Shown here: positions 8,931 through 17,698 of the stretch, one piece after another
Position numbering within the stretch: the first letter of the stretch is position 1
How the letters are laid out: each line of letters begins with the position of its first letter
DNA from: Streptomyces sp. BV286
GTDB taxonomy: Bacteria; Actinomycetota; Actinomycetes; Streptomycetales; Streptomycetaceae
Assembly (NCBI RefSeq): GCF_019090165.1
Contig: NZ_JAHRIB010000065.1
Span: forward strand, 1-64,000
Direction: 5' to 3'
DNA length: 64,000 bases
Translations under genes and position numbers: made by a program
Notes under the pieces: generated by a model
The model's input: the letters and a program-made list of their open reading frames with translations, nothing else
What the model was told of the DNA's origin: nothing
The model's database searches: none

Positions 8931-10334
8931 ATGCGTATCCGCACCATGATGACCCTCACCGCCGTCCTGGCGGCGGGGGTCACCCCGCTGACTCTCACCT
9001 CTCCGGCCTCCGCGGCCGCCGCCAAGCACTACGACGACTTCAACGGAGACGGATACCGGGACCTGGCCATCGGTGACCGCGGCGCCACCGTGGACGGCAA
9101 GAAGAAGGCGGGCGCGGTCATCGTCATCTGGGGTTCGCCGACCGGCCTCGCCCCCGAGAGCCGCACGGTCGTCTCCCAGAACAGCGCGGGCATCCCCGGC
9201 GCGGCGGAGGCGAACGACCACTTCGGCACGGACATCACCACCGTGGACCTGAACTCCGACGGCTACGCGGACGTGATCGCCACCGCGCCCGGTGAGAACG
9301 ACGGTTCCTACAACGGCACGTTCATGGTCCTGTGGGGCTCGAATTCCGGTCTGAACAAGGGAAGTTCGTACCACAACCCCCAGTACAAGGACCGCGGCTT
9401 CGCGAACGACATCGCCGTCGGCGACTTCAACGCCGACGGCAAGCAGGACGTCGTCGCGGTCGACGACACCAACATCTGGTACCTGCGCGGCCCGTTCACC
9501 AAGTCCGGCTCCCGCGGCACCGCCACCAATTTCGACCCGACCGACGGCGAGAACATCGACCCGGTCGTCGTCGCCTCCGGGAAGGTCACCAAGGACGGTA
9601 CGGCCGACTTCGCGGTCCTGGGCCGCGACTGGGACACCGACAGCGACCGCGTCTGGTTCTACAAGGGCGGCTCCGGCGGCCCGAAGAAGACCAAGAAGGT
9701 GAGTCTGCCCGCGTCGGCCTCCCTCTACGCGGCCGGCGTCACGATCGCCGACTTCGACAAGAACGGGTACGGCGACCTGGCACTCGGCAGCCGCCGCTCG
9801 GGCACGGGCGGGGCGGTCTTCGTCCTGCCAGGTACCTCCACCGGCCCCAGCGGCTCGGCGAAGAAGATCACCCAGTCCACGTCCGGTGTCCCCGGCACGC
9901 CCGAGTCCGCCGACGACTTCGGCAGTGACGTCTCGGCCGCCGACACCAACGGTGACGGCTACCCCGACCTCGCCGTGGGCGTCCCGGGTGAGGTGATCGG
10001 CGACAACTGGTTCCGCATGGGCGGTGTCACCGTCCTGCGCGGCGGTTCGTCCGGCCTCACCGGCGGGAACTCCCGCATGTACGACTACGCCACCGCGGGC
10101 GTCGAGGGCGAGCCCGACGAGGACAACGACGCCTGGTTCGGCGACTCGGTACAGCTGCGCGACTTCACCCGCGACGGCCGCCCCGAACTCGTCGCCTCCG
10201 CCCCGGAACAGGGCCGCCTCCATATCCTGCCCGGCACCGCGTCGGGCCTGACGGGCCAGGGCTCGTCGATGCTCACGCCCGAGACCCTCGGCCTCCAGTC
10301 ACTCGCCAAGTTCTGGGCCGAACTGGCCGACTGA
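8931..10334 (+). CDS. Secreted FG-GAP/VCBS repeat protein 6
   Basis: A 467-aa secreted propeller with ATG 8931 and GGAG 10 nt upstream. The signal peptide ends in SPASAAAA near residue 30. Loops: FNGDGYRD, LNSDGYAD, FNADGKQD, VTKDGTAD, FDKNGYGD, TNGDGYPD, FTRDGRPE. Several first or third Asp positions are replaced by Asn, Lys or Thr, so calcium affinity may differ between blades. The signal peptide and first repeat are very like those of protein 7 (both have TAVLAAGV or AAVLAAGV followed by PLTLT), pointing to a recent duplication. It follows gene 5 after 11 nt and precedes gene 7 by 63 nt. Confidence 0.85.
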   Translation: MRIRTMMTLTAVLAAGVTPLTLTSPASAAAAKHYDDFNGDGYRDLAIGDRGATVDGKKKAGAVIVIWGSPTGLAPESRTVVSQNSAGIPGAAEANDHFGTDITTVDLNSDGYADVIATAPGENDGSYNGTFMVLWGSNSGLNKGSSYHNPQYKDRGFANDIAVGDFNADGKQDVVAVDDTNIWYLRGPFTKSGSRGTATNFDPTDGENIDPVVVASGKVTKDGTADFAVLGRDWDTDSDRVWFYKGGSGGPKKTKKVSLPASASLYAAGVTIADFDKNGYGDLALGSRRSGTGGAVFVLPGTSTGPSGSAKKITQSTSGVPGTPESADDFGSDVSAADTNGDGYPDLAVGVPGEVIGDNWFRMGGVTVLRGGSSGLTGGNSRMYDYATAGVEGEPDEDNDAWFGDSVQLRDFTRDGRPELVASAPEQGRLHILPGTASGLTGQGSSMLTPETLGLQSLAKFWAELAD

Positions 10335-10397
10335 CCGCGGACCGGTCCCGGACCGGCTCCCCTCCCCCTCACGCACGCCTCTGGAGACCTCCACCCG

Positions 10398-11771
10398 ATG
10401 AAGCGCCAGTTGCGCACCACCACCGCCCTCGCCGCCGTCCTGGCCGCGGGCGTGGCCCCACTGACCCTCACCACCCCAGCCTCCGCCGCCGCGGCCAAGT
10501 ACGCCGACGACTTCAACGGCGACGGGTATCGCGACTACGCCGTCTACTGGAGCGGCGACAGCAAGGGCGGTGGTGTGGAGGTCACCTTCGGCACGGCGAA
10601 CGGCCCCGGTACGCAGACGCAGCTCGTCGACCAGGCGAGCCCCGGTGTGCCCGGCGCCGACGAGGCGGACGACTGGTTCGGCGAGGTCCGCACGGCCGCC
10701 GACTTCGACAAGGACGGATACGGCGACCTCGCCGTGGCCGCCACCGGCGAGGACGTCGACGGCCGCGAGGACCAGGGCGCGGTCACGATCCTGTGGGGAG
10801 GCCCGAACGGCCTCTCCGGAGGCACGTCCGTCCCCGACAAGGCGCCCAAGGACTCCCTCAACCGGATGGGTTCCGACCTCGCCACCGGCGACTTCAACGG
10901 CGACGGCAAGACCGACCTCGCCCTCGTCAACGACGCGAAGACGTACGTCTACCGCGGCTCCATCAACCGCTCCGGCGTCCACGGCTCCGTCACGACCCTC
11001 GACAAGACGACGTCCTTCTACTCCACCGCCCTCATCGCCGGAAAGGTGAACGGCGACGGCAAGACCGACCTCGTCGTCATCGGTGACGTCGTCACCGACT
11101 CGTACATCGCCTCCGACGCCTGGTTCGTCAAGGGCGGCTCCACCCTGACGTCCGGCAAGACCCTGCGCCTGGAGTCCCTGTCGGGCAACGGCGGAAGCTC
11201 GGACCGCGGCGGCGACGGTGTCATCGCCGACTTCGACAAGGACGGCTACGGCGACATCGCGGTCGGCACATCCGTGTACTCCAAGGCCAAGGGCCGGGTC
11301 TCCGTCTGGTACGGCTCGTCGTCCGGCCCCTCCACGAGCACTCGTATCACCCAGGCGACGAGTGGGGTGGCGGGCTCCCCGGAGACGTACGACGAGTTCG
11401 GCTGGTCCGTCTCCGCCGGTGACGCCAACGGGGACGGCTACAAGGACCTGGCGGTCGGCGTGCCCGGCGAGGCCGTCAACGGCAAGGAGTACGCGGGTGG
11501 CGTCCACGTGCTGTACGGCCGCGCGTCGGGCCTGTCGGGCACGCGCTCGCAGTGGTTCGCCCGCAACTCGGCAGGCGTACCGGGTGCGTTGGAGGAGGGC
11601 GAGTCCTTCGGCTACGGGGTCCGCCTCCGCGACACGAACGCCGACGGCCACGCCGACCTGTACGTACGCGGCAGTGTGAACACGCTGCGCCTGCCCGGGT
11701 CCCCGACGGGTGTCGCCACGACGGGCGCGGCGTCCGCGGAGGGAAAGCTCATCGAGGGCACGCTCCAGTAG
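10398..11771 (+). CDS. Secreted FG-GAP/VCBS repeat protein 7
   Basis: A 457-aa secreted propeller with ATG 10398 preceded by GGAG. The signal peptide spans about residues 1-32. Seven loops at about residues 38, 103, 165, 217, 278, 342 and 413: FNGDGYRD, FDKDGYGD, FNGDGKTD, VNGDGKTD, FDKDGYGD, ANGDGYKD, TNADGHAD. It is the sister of protein 6 by leader and first repeat. It is the last member before the small mosaic gene that interrupts the array. The product should act outside the cell as a ligand-binding scaffold; substrate unknown. Confidence 0.85.
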   Translation: MKRQLRTTTALAAVLAAGVAPLTLTTPASAAAAKYADDFNGDGYRDYAVYWSGDSKGGGVEVTFGTANGPGTQTQLVDQASPGVPGADEADDWFGEVRTAADFDKDGYGDLAVAATGEDVDGREDQGAVTILWGGPNGLSGGTSVPDKAPKDSLNRMGSDLATGDFNGDGKTDLALVNDAKTYVYRGSINRSGVHGSVTTLDKTTSFYSTALIAGKVNGDGKTDLVVIGDVVTDSYIASDAWFVKGGSTLTSGKTLRLESLSGNGGSSDRGGDGVIADFDKDGYGDIAVGTSVYSKAKGRVSVWYGSSSGPSTSTRITQATSGVAGSPETYDEFGWSVSAGDANGDGYKDLAVGVPGEAVNGKEYAGGVHVLYGRASGLSGTRSQWFARNSAGVPGALEEGESFGYGVRLRDTNADGHADLYVRGSVNTLRLPGSPTGVATTGAASAEGKLIEGTLQ

Positions 11772-11825
11772 CACGCGCGGACACCCTCGGGGAGTCATCA
11801 AGTTTGATTACCCGAGGGAATCCGC

Positions 11826-12173
11826 ATGGCCAACGAGGTAGCCATCCCACGGCTGCCCTGCCGGTCGATCGACGAGATCACCGAGTCCTACGGCGCGTTG
11901 GGCTTCACCACGACCTACCGGCAGACCCGCCCGAACCCCTGCGTCTACATCCAACGCAAGGGCCTCCAACCGCACTTGACCAAGGCCATGGAGAACGCAG
12001 TCGTCCTCGGCGACTCCAAGAACGACACCCGCCAGGCCGCCCGCATCCTGGACACGCCCCGGGCCCGCAGCCTGCGGATCGTGACCGCGTACGCCGACGA
12101 CTGGGGCTGGTTCCAGGTCAACGGCACGGCGGGCAAGTACGTATGGTGCGAACTCGGCACGAAAACCGAATAG
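11826..12173 (+). pseudogene. Small mosaic gene: VOC (glyoxalase/bleomycin-resistance) head joined to a HATPase-like tail
   Basis: An open 115-aa frame. Residues 1-47 (IPRLPCRSIDEI, YGALGFTTTYRQ, RPNPCVYIQRKGLQ) match the first strand-helix-strand unit of Streptomyces VOC-fold proteins. The rest of that fold, normally about 120 residues including its metal ligands, is missing. Residues about 50-72 (ENAVVLGDSKNDTRQAARIL) resemble the C-terminal helix I recall from such VOC proteins. Residues 76-112 (ARSLRIVTAYADDWGW then KYVWCEL) resemble the end of SpoIIAB/RsbW-type HATPase domains (GRGLxLVxALADRWG ... GKxVWxEL). No fold looks complete, so I call it a fused remnant. It is in frame and has no strong ribosome site. 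It could still be a short expressed protein. Confidence 0.5.
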
Positions 12174-12264
12174 AGCGAGGAACACGCACGCCGCCACAAC
12201 CCCGCGCATCCTTCAGGTGTCACACAGGTGAACCGCAAGGATCCGGCCAACTCCTGGAGTCCCC

Positions 12265-13719
12265 GTGCAGATACGGACGTACGTCCTCGCCACCACCGTC
12301 GCCGCCACCGCGGCCGCCACGGCCCTGGCCCTCGCCCCCACCGCGGCCGCCGCTCCACTCTCCCCCTCCACCAGCGACTTCAACGGCGACGGCTACCCGG
12401 ACCTGGCCGTCGGAGTGCCCGACGGCACGGTCGGCGGCAAGGCGAAGGCCGGGTACGTCAACATCGTGTGGGGCGGCCCGAAGGGCGTCGGCACCCGCGG
12501 CAGCATCCGGATCTCCCAGTCCACCGCGGAGCTCCCCGGCACCCCGGAGACGGGCGACCGGTTCGGCGCCTCCGTGGTCCTGGAGGACCTCAACGGCGAC
12601 GGCATCGCGGAGCTGCTCGTCGGCGTCCCCGGGGAGGACGTCACCGGCCGCGGCACGGACGCCGGCCTGGTCTCCGTCGTGGGCGGCGCGAGAGGCGGCC
12701 CCGGCCCCGGCTCGAACGTCGTCACCGGCCCCGCGCCCTCGGCGGCGTACGGGCTGTCGGTCGCCGCGGCCGACCTGACCGGCGACGGCAGCCGGGACAC
12801 CGTGACCGGCGGCAGGGACAAGGTCGTCCTGCGCACCGCCGACGGCCTCGCCGCCACCGTCGTCACCGCCCCCATGGGCGGCCGCGCCCCGATCCTGACC
12901 ACCGGTGACTTCTCCGGCGACGGCACGGCGGACCTGGCGGTGGGCTACTGGACGAACGACCCGTTCACCCAGTCGCACGTACGGATCTGGGCCTGGGAGA
13001 AGACGGAGAACGCCCTGGCCAACGTGTGGAACACCGACAACGCCGGTGTCTCCGCCCTCGCCTCCGGCGACTTCGACGGCGACGGCCACGACGACCTGGT
13101 CCTCGGCGAGTGCCGGGAGATCGCCGACGAGAACATCGACGACCCGTGCGGCCCCGAGGCACTGGCGAAGGGCGGCGGCCTGCACATCCACTACGGCGCC
13201 GGCCCGAACGGCTCCTTCGGGTTCCGCAAGCAGACCCTCAACCAGGACACGGTCGGCGTACCGGGCGTCGCCGAGAGCGGCGACCGCTTCGGTGCCGCCC
13301 TCGCCGTCGCCGACGTCAACGGGGACGGCCGCGACGACGTGATCGCGGGCGCCCCCGGCGAGGCGATCGGCACCCGGGCCGGCGCGGGTGCCGCGACCCT
13401 GCTCTTCGGCACGAAGGACGGCCTGGTCGACGCGTTCGGCGAGGGCCACGGAGTCGGGTACCAGCAGGACACCCCGCGCGTCCCGGGCGTCGCGGAGGCG
13501 GGCGACGCCTTCGGTGCCGCCGTCGCGACCGGCGACTACGACCACGACGGCACACCGGACACGGCGGTCGGCTCCCCCGGCGAGAACGCCAGGTCCGGCG
13601 GTGTGTGGGTCCTCCCGCACACGAGCGTCAACGGCTCCTACACCGTCACCCCCGCCAAGCTGGGTCTGCCCTCCCCGTCGAGCGCGCTCACCTACGGCAA
13701 AACCCTGAGCAGCCGCTGA
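12265..13719 (+). CDS. Secreted FG-GAP/VCBS repeat protein 8
   Basis: A 484-aa secreted propeller and the last of the array. GTG 12265 follows GGAG by 5 nt. The signal peptide ends at TAAAAP near residue 31. Loops: FNGDGYPD, LNGDGIAE, LTGDGSRD, FSGDGTAD, FDGDGHDD, VNGDGRDD, YDHDGTPD. It resembles protein 3 more than its immediate neighbours: both share the KAKAGYVN/S-V/I-WG segment, a Cys pair in repeat 5 and a GENA-SGGVW ending. That suggests proteins 3 and 8 are older paralogues between which the others expanded. A hairpin lies just after the stop. Confidence 0.85.
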   Translation: MQIRTYVLATTVAATAAATALALAPTAAAAPLSPSTSDFNGDGYPDLAVGVPDGTVGGKAKAGYVNIVWGGPKGVGTRGSIRISQSTAELPGTPETGDRFGASVVLEDLNGDGIAELLVGVPGEDVTGRGTDAGLVSVVGGARGGPGPGSNVVTGPAPSAAYGLSVAAADLTGDGSRDTVTGGRDKVVLRTADGLAATVVTAPMGGRAPILTTGDFSGDGTADLAVGYWTNDPFTQSHVRIWAWEKTENALANVWNTDNAGVSALASGDFDGDGHDDLVLGECREIADENIDDPCGPEALAKGGGLHIHYGAGPNGSFGFRKQTLNQDTVGVPGVAESGDRFGAALAVADVNGDGRDDVIAGAPGEAIGTRAGAGAATLLFGTKDGLVDAFGEGHGVGYQQDTPRVPGVAEAGDAFGAAVATGDYDHDGTPDTAVGSPGENARSGGVWVLPHTSVNGSYTVTPAKLGLPSPSSALTYGKTLSSR

Positions 13720-13726
13720 GAAACGC

Positions 13727-13752
13727 GTGACAGGCCCCTTAGGGGATGTCAC
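13727..13752 (+). terminator. Hairpin ending the FG-GAP array
   Basis: GTGACA ... CCCC TTA GGGG ... TGTCAC forms a stem with a small asymmetric bulge, starting 8 nt after the stop of FG-GAP gene 8 and about 75 nt before the Yip1-type gene. Confidence 0.5.
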
Positions 13753-13825
13753 AGGTCGGCAGCAAAGCCGGGTCCGATGCCCGGGCCCGGCACGTCACTC
13801 AGCGGGACCAGGTACGTTCGATTAC

Positions 13826-14734
13826 GTGGCTGGATTCAGGATCGGACGCGGCCGGGACAACCGCACGCAGCAGGCGCCTCCGCAACAACACCCGCGGCAG
13901 CAGCCGTACGGACAGCAGGCCCCCCAGGGCGGCCCGTCGTACGGCTATCCGCCCGCGCCGGGGCCCTACCCGCAGCAGCCCCAGTACGGCGGGGGCAACG
14001 GACCGCAGCAGTGGCCCCAGGGGAACGGACACGGTGAGCCGGAGTACTTCGGCGACCCCGGTCAGCACCCCCAGGGCCCTGACCCGTACGCGGCGAACCA
14101 ACCGGGGCACACGGCGGCGTTCTCCGTCGGCGAGGATCCGTACAACCAGGGCGGGACCTACCGCGCAGGCCAGACACCCCCGCCGCCGGTGGGTCCGCGG
14201 CTGCACTGGAAGGAACTGCTGAGCGGCGTCGTCATGCGCCCGAACCAGACCTTCCTGCAGATGCGCGACTACACGATGTGGGGCCCGGCCCTCGTCGTGA
14301 CGTTCCTCTACGGCCTGCTGGCCGTCTTCGGCTTCGACGGCGCCCGCTCGGACGCCATAAACGCGACGCTGTCCAACGCGGTCCCCATCGTCCTGACGAC
14401 GGCGGCCGCGATCGTGATCAGCGCCTTCATCCTGGGCGTGGTCACCCACACCCTCGCCCGCCAGCTCGGCGGCGACGGTGCCTGGCAGCCCACGGTCGGC
14501 CTCTCCATGCTGATCATGTCGCTCACGGACGCGCCCCGGCTCGTCGTGGCGATGTTCGCGGGCGGCGACGCGCCGTTCGTGCAGATCCTCGGCTGGGCGA
14601 CCTGGGTGGCGGCCGGCGTGCTGTTCACCCTGATGGTCCACAAGTCGCACGACCTGCCGTGGCCGAAGGCCCTGGGAGCGTCTGCGATCCAGCTCGCCGC
14701 ACTGCTGTCGATCATCAAGCTCGGCACGTTCTAG
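13826..14734 (+). CDS. Yip1-family membrane protein with Gln/Pro-rich N-terminal tail
   Basis: A 302-aa protein. The GTG at 13826 gives the expected start (VAGFRIGRGRDN). Residues about 10-130 are a disordered Gln/Pro/Gly-rich cytoplasmic tail (repeated QQPYG-like pieces). Residues about 150-300 form a Yip1 domain with four to five hydrophobic helices; the LHWKELL, VVMRPNQTF and FLQMRDYTMWGPAL elements match Streptomyces Yip1 proteins. The molecular role of this family in bacteria is not established. The final helix is short. It is monocistronic in appearance and converges on the oxidase gene at 14807. Confidence 0.8.
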   Translation: MAGFRIGRGRDNRTQQAPPQQHPRQQPYGQQAPQGGPSYGYPPAPGPYPQQPQYGGGNGPQQWPQGNGHGEPEYFGDPGQHPQGPDPYAANQPGHTAAFSVGEDPYNQGGTYRAGQTPPPPVGPRLHWKELLSGVVMRPNQTFLQMRDYTMWGPALVVTFLYGLLAVFGFDGARSDAINATLSNAVPIVLTTAAAIVISAFILGVVTHTLARQLGGDGAWQPTVGLSMLIMSLTDAPRLVVAMFAGGDAPFVQILGWATWVAAGVLFTLMVHKSHDLPWPKALGASAIQLAALLSIIKLGTF

Positions 14735-14806
14735 TCGGCACGAAGCCCTGGTCCGCACGCCGACCAGGGCTTCGGGCCGACCGGCCAGGGCTCCGGGCCC
14801 GGCCGG

Positions 14807-16222
14807 TCAGGGCTTCGGCTCGATGTTCTGGTTGGCGTGGAAGAGGTTGCGCGGGTCGTAGGTCCGCTTGACCGCCGCGAGCCGGTCGTAGTGATCGCGG
14901 TAGGTGGCCCTGACCCGCTCCTGCCCCTCGCCCTCCCCGATGAAGTTCACGTACGAACCGCCCATCGAGTGCGGCTGCAGCTCCTCCCAGTAGTCGACGC
15001 ACCACTGCTTGATGAGCCCCGCGTTGTCGGGATCCGGGTCGACGCCGCCGACGACACCCGACCAGACGGCGTCGCGGTGGCTCCACGCCGTGTCGTCGTG
15101 GCCGACCCGGGCGGCGGCGCCGTCGACCGGGTAGAGGTGCATGGTCGACAGGTCGGTGGGCAGGTTCTCGCCGTACTTGAGGTGGACGTCGGCGGCCCCG
15201 TCGGTGATCCGGTCGAAGAAGGCACCCCGCCAGTACCACTGCATGCCCTTGGGGATCAGCCCGTCGAACATGCCCTGCAGCGCGGGATACGGCATCGGGG
15301 TCGTGAAGTGGAAGGCGGGCCGCCCGGCGTCGTTCACCACCGCCAGCGTCTCGTCCAGCAGGGCCAGATCGCCGGTCCAGCACCAGACGACGGCGCACAT
15401 CCGGTGCCCGTGCAGGTCCTCAGGGAACGGCGGGCCGGGCGGCACGGCGAGCACGGCGAAGAAGCCGTTCAGGTCCTCGGGCGCCTGCGGCAGGAAGTCC
15501 CGGTACCAGCGCAGCACCTCACGGGTGTGGTCGACCGGCCACACCGTGATGCCGACGCCCACCGAGTGCACCGGGTGCAGCCGGTAGGTGAGGGACGTGA
15601 CGACGCCGAAGTTCCCGCCCCCGCCGCGCAGCGCCCAGAACAGGTCCGGGAACTCGGTCTCGCTCGCGGTGACGAACCCGCCGTCGGCGAGGACGACGTC
15701 CGCGGAGAGCAGGCTGTCGATCGTGAGCCCGTACTTGCGGGTGAGGTGGCCGTGTCCGCCGCCGAGCGTCAGACCGCCGAGGCCCGTCGTCGACATGATC
15801 CCGGTGGGAGTGGCGAGACCGAAGGCGTGCCCCGCGTGATCGAGGTCGCCGAGCGTGCAACCGCCGCCGACCTGCGCGGTCCTCGCCACGGGATCGACCC
15901 GTACGCCCCGCATCGGCGACAGGTCGAGGGTGACTCCGTCGTCGACCAGACACAGTCCGGGACCGCTGTGCCCGCCGCCACGCACGGCGAGTTCGAGCCC
16001 GTGGTCGCGGACGAAGTCGACCGCGTCCATGACGTCCCCGGCATCGGCACACCGGACGATCGCGGCGGGCCGCCGGTCGATCATCGCGTTGTAGACCGAG
16101 CGGGCCCCGTCGTACTCCGCACTCTCGGGCGTGATGACCGGACCGCGCAGTGCGCTCCGCATCGCCTCCCGGGTCGTGGCGTCCATGTTGCCGCTGCCGT
16201 TGCCGCTGCCGCTGCCGTCCAT
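14807..16222 (-). CDS. FAD-linked oxidase of the berberine-bridge (BBE) type
   Basis: A 471-aa flavoprotein. ATG 16222 has AGGAGAG upstream and starts a Gly/Ser/Asn-rich tail; a second ATG lies 12 codons downstream. An FAD_binding_4 domain covers roughly residues 50-220. RGGGHSG near residue 84 carries the His that normally forms the 8-alpha-histidyl FAD link. The second, cysteinyl, attachment site seen in bicovalent members is absent (GIMSTTGLGG in that place), so a single covalent link is expected. A BBE domain (YVNFIGEGEG ... YDPRNLFHANQNI) closes the protein. Substrates of such enzymes are usually alcohols or sugars; none can be named here. It is divergent from the molybdoenzyme gene with only 108 nt between starts. 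Confidence 0.85.
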   Translation of the reverse strand: MDGSGSGNGSGNMDATTREAMRSALRGPVITPESAEYDGARSVYNAMIDRRPAAIVRCADAGDVMDAVDFVRDHGLELAVRGGGHSGPGLCLVDDGVTLDLSPMRGVRVDPVARTAQVGGGCTLGDLDHAGHAFGLATPTGIMSTTGLGGLTLGGGHGHLTRKYGLTIDSLLSADVVLADGGFVTASETEFPDLFWALRGGGGNFGVVTSLTYRLHPVHSVGVGITVWPVDHTREVLRWYRDFLPQAPEDLNGFFAVLAVPPGPPFPEDLHGHRMCAVVWCWTGDLALLDETLAVVNDAGRPAFHFTTPMPYPALQGMFDGLIPKGMQWYWRGAFFDRITDGAADVHLKYGENLPTDLSTMHLYPVDGAAARVGHDDTAWSHRDAVWSGVVGGVDPDPDNAGLIKQWCVDYWEELQPHSMGGSYVNFIGEGEGQERVRATYRDHYDRLAAVKRTYDPRNLFHANQNIEPKP

Positions 16223-16330
16223 GGTGATCGCTCTCCTAGCGAGACGTACACGCCCAGGATCCCGCCACTCGCGAGGACCGGCAATCGCGGACAGAACGGG
16301 CAGGTGCCCGGACCGCCCGGCGGGAGCACC

Positions 16331-17587
16331 ATGGGAGCCATGGACAGACGCGACTCCGCGGACGAACGCGACTCCGCGGACGGACCCGGCGCCACGGCCG
16401 GATCCAGTGCCACGGACGGACCGGGCGCCACGGACAGACGCGACAGTGCCTCGGCGGGCCCGCTTCCGGGGCGGCCGTCCGCCGCCGTCAGCGCACCCGC
16501 ACGCGTGGCCGCCCCCGCCGAGGGGATCAGCCACGAGGAACTCGCCCTCGCGGCCCGCAACCCTGGCCTCCCCCTGGAAGCCCTGCGCTACGACGTGACC
16601 CCGCCCGGCCTGCACTACGTCCTCGTCCACTACGACATCCCGGCCACCGACGCCGGCACCTGGACCCTCGCGGTGCACGGCCGCGTCCGTACGCCCCTGA
16701 CCCTCGACCTGGCCGCCCTGCACGCCCTCCCGCAGGTCACCCACCGCGTGACGATGGAGTGCGCGGGCAACGGCCGGGCCCGGCTCACCCCCCGCCCCGT
16801 CAGCCAGCCCTGGCTGGTCGAGGCGGTCGGCACGGCGGACTGGACCGGCGTACCCCTGCGGCTGCTGCTCGCCGAGGCCGGAGTGGAGCCGGACGCCGTC
16901 GAGGCGGTCTTCACGGGAGCCGACCACGGCGTGGAACGCGGCGTCGAGCAGGACTACCGGCGCAGCCTGCCCCTCGCGGACGCGACCGCCGCCGACCCGG
17001 AGGTCCTGGTGGCGTACGAGATGAACGGCGCCCCGCTGCCACCGCAGCACGGCCACCCGCTGCGTCTGGTGGTCCCCGGCTGGTACGGCATGGCCCATGT
17101 GAAGTGGCTGCACGACATCACGCTCACCGACACCCCCTTCACCGGCTTCCAGCAGGCGGTGGCGTACCGCTTTCGCCAGTCCCCCGACGAACCCGGCGAC
17201 CCGGTCACCCGTATCGCCCCGCGCGCGCTGATGATCCCGCCCGGCTTCCCGGACTTCATGTCCCGCACCCGAGTCGTACGCCCCGGTCCCGTGCGTCTGG
17301 AGGGCCGTGCCTGGTCGGGCCGCGCCCCGGTCACAAAGGTCGAGGTCAGCACGGACGACGGCGCCTCGTGGGAGGCCGCCGAACTCGCCCCGCCGGACGG
17401 GGGTCCGTGGGCCTGGCGCCACTGGCACGCGCCCTGGACGGCGGCCCCCGGCCAGCACGTCCTGACGGCCCGCGCCACGGACGCCGAGGGCTCGGCCCAG
17501 CCCCTCACCCAGCCCTGGAACCGCGGCGGCTTCGGCAACAACGAGGTCCAGCGCATTCCGGTGGTCTGCCTGGTCGGCTCCCCGTAG
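16331..17587 (+). CDS. Sulfite-oxidase-like molybdopterin-dependent oxidoreductase
   Basis: A 418-aa protein. ATG 16331 follows GGGAG. Residues 1-50 are low-complexity with repeated RRDSA/ADGPGAT units. From about residue 65 the oxidoreductase molybdopterin-binding domain follows, including VTMECAGNGR near residue 143; its Cys is the molybdenum ligand of the sulfite oxidase family. HGHPLRLVVPGWYGMAHVKW is the conserved cofactor-contact stretch. The C-terminal dimerisation domain runs to the end (VEVSTDDGASW, PWNRGGFGNNEV). There is no haem domain and no Tat signal, so I expect a soluble cytoplasmic enzyme. It is divergent from the FAD oxidase, with which it may share regulation. Substrate unknown; sulfite is the family default. 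Confidence 0.85.
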   Translation: MGAMDRRDSADERDSADGPGATAGSSATDGPGATDRRDSASAGPLPGRPSAAVSAPARVAAPAEGISHEELALAARNPGLPLEALRYDVTPPGLHYVLVHYDIPATDAGTWTLAVHGRVRTPLTLDLAALHALPQVTHRVTMECAGNGRARLTPRPVSQPWLVEAVGTADWTGVPLRLLLAEAGVEPDAVEAVFTGADHGVERGVEQDYRRSLPLADATAADPEVLVAYEMNGAPLPPQHGHPLRLVVPGWYGMAHVKWLHDITLTDTPFTGFQQAVAYRFRQSPDEPGDPVTRIAPRALMIPPGFPDFMSRTRVVRPGPVRLEGRAWSGRAPVTKVEVSTDDGASWEAAELAPPDGGPWAWRHWHAPWTAAPGQHVLTARATDAEGSAQPLTQPWNRGGFGNNEVQRIPVVCLVGSP

Positions 17588-17607
17588 GACGCCCGACCGC
17601 CCACCCA

Positions 17608-17659
17608 CCGGACTGGGTCACCGGACTGGGTCACCGGGCCGGGTTACCGGGCCGGGTTA
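17608..17659. repeat. Four tandem 13-bp units
   Basis: Two copies of CCGGACTGGGTCA are followed by two copies of CCGGGCCGGGTTA, directly after the molybdoenzyme stop. The region separates two convergent genes. No hairpin is obvious. Confidence 0.7.
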
Positions 17660-17698
17660 CCGGAGCAGGCCACCGGTCTGGGCCGCCCGTCCTCCGGG

